NCBI GenBank assembly: GCA_002408085.1
Contig: DHQL01000024.1
Coordinates: 131,813 to 195,812, forward strand
Length of the DNA: 64,000 nucleotides
Source: Spirochaeta sp. UBA5339
GTDB taxonomy: Bacteria > Spirochaetota > Spirochaetia > DSM-2461
Reading direction: 5' to 3'
A program made the position numbers and the translations under genes. The first letter of the stretch is position 1. Every line of letters starts with the position of its first letter. The notes under the pieces are model-generated. The model was given only the letters and a program-made list of their open reading frames with translations, did not search any database and was not told where the DNA came from. Positions 61,901 to 64,000 of the stretch are shown piece after piece.

Positions 61901-62644
61901 TTATTTAAGAAGATCCTCGATAATCAGCCTTGCGGCATTCCGGGCCCTGTCTCCCTGATTATAGGCCTCTGTAACGGCCCTGACAATAGCGGAACCCACC
62001 ACAACGGCGTCACAGTGGGGAGCCAGGACTCTGACCTGTTCCGCCTTCTGAATGCCGAAGCCTGCCATAACCTTTGTCTTAAGGGGTTTCAGTCTGTCCA
62101 GAAGTCCCAGATTGGACTCGTCCAGGGTGGTCAGGCTTCCGGTTATGCCGCTTCTGAGGGCCGTATAGATCCACTCGGGCTCAAGGCCGATTATCTCATC
62201 AAGACGCTCAGCAGGAATGGTCGGGGTGATTACGGGCAGGACAGGAACATCAAGCTCCTTTCCCAGGGCGTAGAGGCCCTCGTCCCGGCCGTAGACCAGG
62301 TCGGGGATAATCAGCCCCGAAGCACCCGCATCTTTAGCCTGCTGGACCATGGATTTCATTCCCCGGGCGAAGAGGATATTGCCGTAGCTCATCAGAAAGA
62401 CGGGGATATTCAGCTCCCCGTGGATCTTCTCCATCAGTTCCAGAGATTTGTCCACGGTGCAGCCCCTCTCCAGGGAGAGGCGGCAGGCATTTTCTATAAC
62501 AGGACCGTCCGCCGAAGGATCCGAGAAGGGGATCTGCATCTCAAGATAGGAGGCTCCTCCCTCGGCAAGGCCCCTGGCGGTCTCCAGGGAACTCTCCATA
62601 TCGGGGTAACCGGCGATAAAGTGGGATACTATTTCAGTCGACAT
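61901..62644 (-). CDS. trpA: Tryptophan synthase alpha subunit
   Basis: 247 residues from ATG at 62644 with CAGGAGGAAGT upstream; it overlaps trpB by 11 bases. Catalytic Glu35 (LEMQIPFSDP) and Asp46 (SADGP) are present, corresponding to the usual Glu49 and Asp60. It cleaves indole-3-glycerol phosphate and passes indole to TrpB. Slightly short at the N-terminus compared with the usual 265 residues. Confidence 0.95.
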   Translation of the reverse strand: MSTEIVSHFIAGYPDMESSLETARGLAEGGASYLEMQIPFSDPSADGPVIENACRLSLERGCTVDKSLELMEKIHGELNIPVFLMSYGNILFARGMKSMVQQAKDAGASGLIIPDLVYGRDEGLYALGKELDVPVLPVITPTIPAERLDEIIGLEPEWIYTALRSGITGSLTTLDESNLGLLDRLKPLKTKVMAGFGIQKAEQVRVLAPHCDAVVVGSAIVRAVTEAYNQGDRARNAARLIIEDLLK

Positions 62645-63854
62645 ACTTCCTCCTGCTCTCCTTCTCCAGGAAATCTCTCCAGTTCTCTCCATCCAGGGCT
62701 GCGGCAGAGATAAAGATATCCTTGTCCCCCCGTCCGGACATATTGATAATCAGGTTCTGATCAGGGCTCATGGTCTTTGCAATTCTTATGGCAGCGGCTC
62801 CGGCGTGGGCGGACTCCATGGCGAAGATCACTCCCTCGGTGCGGGCAAAGAACTTCAGTGCCTCCAGGGCTTCTCTGTCGCTGGCCTCGGTAAACTCGAT
62901 GCGTCCCTCCTTTCCAAGGGCCGCCAGCTGTGGGCCTATGCCCGGGTAGTCCAGGCCTGCTGAGATGGAGTGGGTATCCAGTACCTGTCCATCACTGTCG
63001 TGGAGAAAGAGGCTCTTATAGCCCTGAATTATGCCGGGGCGTCCGGTATCTGCCATGCGGACGGCGTTGTTTCCGGGGCCCTTGCCACGGCCGCCGGCCT
63101 CCACGCCGTACATCTTTATGGATTTCTGGTCCAGGAAGGGGGCCAGAAAGCCGATGGCGTTGGAACCGCCGCCGACGCAGGCTACCATGGCATCTATCTG
63201 AAAGTCCGCCTGGTCCTTTATCTCCCGTCCGATAACCGACTGGAACTCACGGACCATATCGGGATAGGGGGAGGGACCCAGTGCGGAGCCCAGAAGGTAG
63301 TGGGTGTCGGCGCTGTTGGCAGTCCAGTCCCGAAAGGCTTCATTTACCGCATCCTTCAGGGTCCTGGAGCCCGAGGTTACAGAGCGCACCTCGGCGCCGT
63401 ACATCTCCATCCAGTAGACATTGGGGTGCTGACGGCGGATATCCTCCTCTCCCATATAGATCACACAGGGAAGGTTCAGACGGGCGCAGGCCGCTGCGGT
63501 GGCCACACCGTGCTGACCGGCGCCGGTTTCGGCGATAATCCGTTTCTTGCCCATCCTCTTCGCCAGCAGGGCCTGGCCCGCGGCGTTGTTGATCTTGTGG
63601 GCTCCGGTGTTGGCAAGACCCTCCAGTTTGATATAGATCTGTGCCCCGCCGATCTCCCTTGAAGCATTCTTTGCTGGCAGAAGAGGGGTGGGGCGGCCTA
63701 TAAAGTCCCTGCAGAACTCTTCAAACTCACCGATAAACTCCGGATCACCCAGAGCCTCCTGAAAGGCCAGTTCCAGCTCCTTAAGGGGGGGCTGGAGAAT
63801 CTCGGGCACATAGCGGCCGCCGAAGGGGCCGAAGTAGTCGTTATACACTGACAT
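62634..63854 (-). CDS. trpB: Tryptophan synthase beta subunit
   Basis: 406 residues from ATG at 63854, with AAGGAG 10 bases upstream; a TTG at 63863 is too close to that site. The PLP lysine is Lys87 in GAHKINNAAGQ and the phosphate-binding loop is GGGSNA. It condenses indole and serine to tryptophan. It overlaps trpF by 14 bases. Order trpF-trpB-trpA. Confidence 0.96.
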   Translation of the reverse strand: MSVYNDYFGPFGGRYVPEILQPPLKELELAFQEALGDPEFIGEFEEFCRDFIGRPTPLLPAKNASREIGGAQIYIKLEGLANTGAHKINNAAGQALLAKRMGKKRIIAETGAGQHGVATAAACARLNLPCVIYMGEEDIRRQHPNVYWMEMYGAEVRSVTSGSRTLKDAVNEAFRDWTANSADTHYLLGSALGPSPYPDMVREFQSVIGREIKDQADFQIDAMVACVGGGSNAIGFLAPFLDQKSIKMYGVEAGGRGKGPGNNAVRMADTGRPGIIQGYKSLFLHDSDGQVLDTHSISAGLDYPGIGPQLAALGKEGRIEFTEASDREALEALKFFARTEGVIFAMESAHAGAAAIRIAKTMSPDQNLIINMSGRGDKDIFISAAALDGENWRDFLEKESRRKYVD

Positions 63855-64000
63855 AGGACTCAATCTCCTTGAAAAACGCTTCCATTTTTGCGGGATCTTT
63901 CTTCCCGGGGGAGGCTTCCAGCCCGCTGGACAGGTCCACCAGCTGGGGCTTGAACTCTCTCAGTACGCTCCCTATATTGTCGGGGTTCAGGCCCCCCGCG
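63841..64000 (-). CDS. trpF: Phosphoribosylanthranilate isomerase, 3' end only
   Basis: The last 52 codons of trpF, running off the window end. The C-terminal motif GGLNPDNIGS followed by VDLSSGLEASPGKKDP is characteristic (glycine-rich phosphate site and the SSGVE/PGxKD element). Its stop TAA lies inside the start region of trpB. It isomerises phosphoribosylanthranilate in tryptophan synthesis. The N-terminal part is beyond the window. Confidence 0.9.
   Translation of the reverse strand, partial: AGGLNPDNIGSVLREFKPQLVDLSSGLEASPGKKDPAKMEAFFKEIESYVSV

Noticed and set aside
61820..62713. 297-residue open frame antisense to trpA
   Set aside because: trpA on the minus strand has intact catalytic residues; the opposite frame has none.

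Overview
The window looks like the chromosome of a free-living spirochaete, probably in the Spirochaetales. The main clues are solute-binding proteins with spirochaete-style signal peptides (AGGSQ, AAGQQE and relaxed lipoboxes such as LFFSC), a BMP/TmpC-type nucleoside binding protein, a stand-alone rpsD, and many periplasmic sensors. This assignment is inference from protein style; no rRNA or other phylogenetic marker except S4 is present. I see no tRNA, CRISPR array, insertion sequence, phage or integron.

Layout. 1-6645: sugar-acid/sugar region with a cut-off kduD, an AraC regulator, and a divergent operon of two dehydrogenases plus a CUT1 ABC transporter lacking its ATPase. 6704-7651: DUF523-DUF1722 protein. 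7889-13516: five-gene Dpp/Opp peptide transporter. 13711-14949: beta-helix lipoprotein of the Cthe_2159 type. 15116-17870 (minus): GPH symporter with an unusual periplasmic insertion, translationally coupled to a histidine kinase. 18101-24785: nucleoside uptake ABC system facing a nucleoside phosphorylase and an isochorismatase-family hydrolase. 26050-31022: ECF transporter (UPF0397 S-component, fused double ATPase, T-component) followed by two tandem SAM hydroxide adenosyltransferase genes. 31079-35120: MoxR, DUF58 and transglutaminase trio. 35092-39999 (minus): chemoreceptor and TldD/TldE. 40064-41966 (minus): MATE pump and TetR. 42815-46821: a kinase plus HD-GYP regulator facing a diguanylate cyclase. 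46836-51800: hemolysin III, Ogt, MFS, a solute-binding-domain histidine kinase and SixA. 51976-52593: rpsD. 53193-57423: AbgT transporter, DUF1893 protein and a Zn/Mn ABC transporter. 57329-61737 (minus): RND efflux pump and adaptor. 61901-64000 (minus): trpA, trpB and the 3' end of trpF.

How the genes fit together. The kduD promoter carries a KdgR-like palindrome just downstream of its -10 box, and the sugar operon promoter carries paired direct repeats upstream of its -35, next to an AraC gene. The nucleoside import genes and phosphorylase form a salvage locus. Close by, SAM hydrolases, whose family products are adenosine and methionine, sit with an ECF importer, so adenosine/methionine chemistry may link the two blocks. 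Signalling is rich: an opposed c-di-GMP synthesis and hydrolysis pair, a chemoreceptor, three histidine kinases and a SixA-type phosphatase.

The strongest leads for undescribed biology are the ECF leader RNA with two mutually exclusive long pairings upstream of the transporter/SAM-hydrolase operon; the GPH symporter with a roughly 95-residue periplasmic insert coupled to a kinase; and the chemoreceptor mRNA whose Shine-Dalgarno sequence is buried in a 14-bp hairpin.
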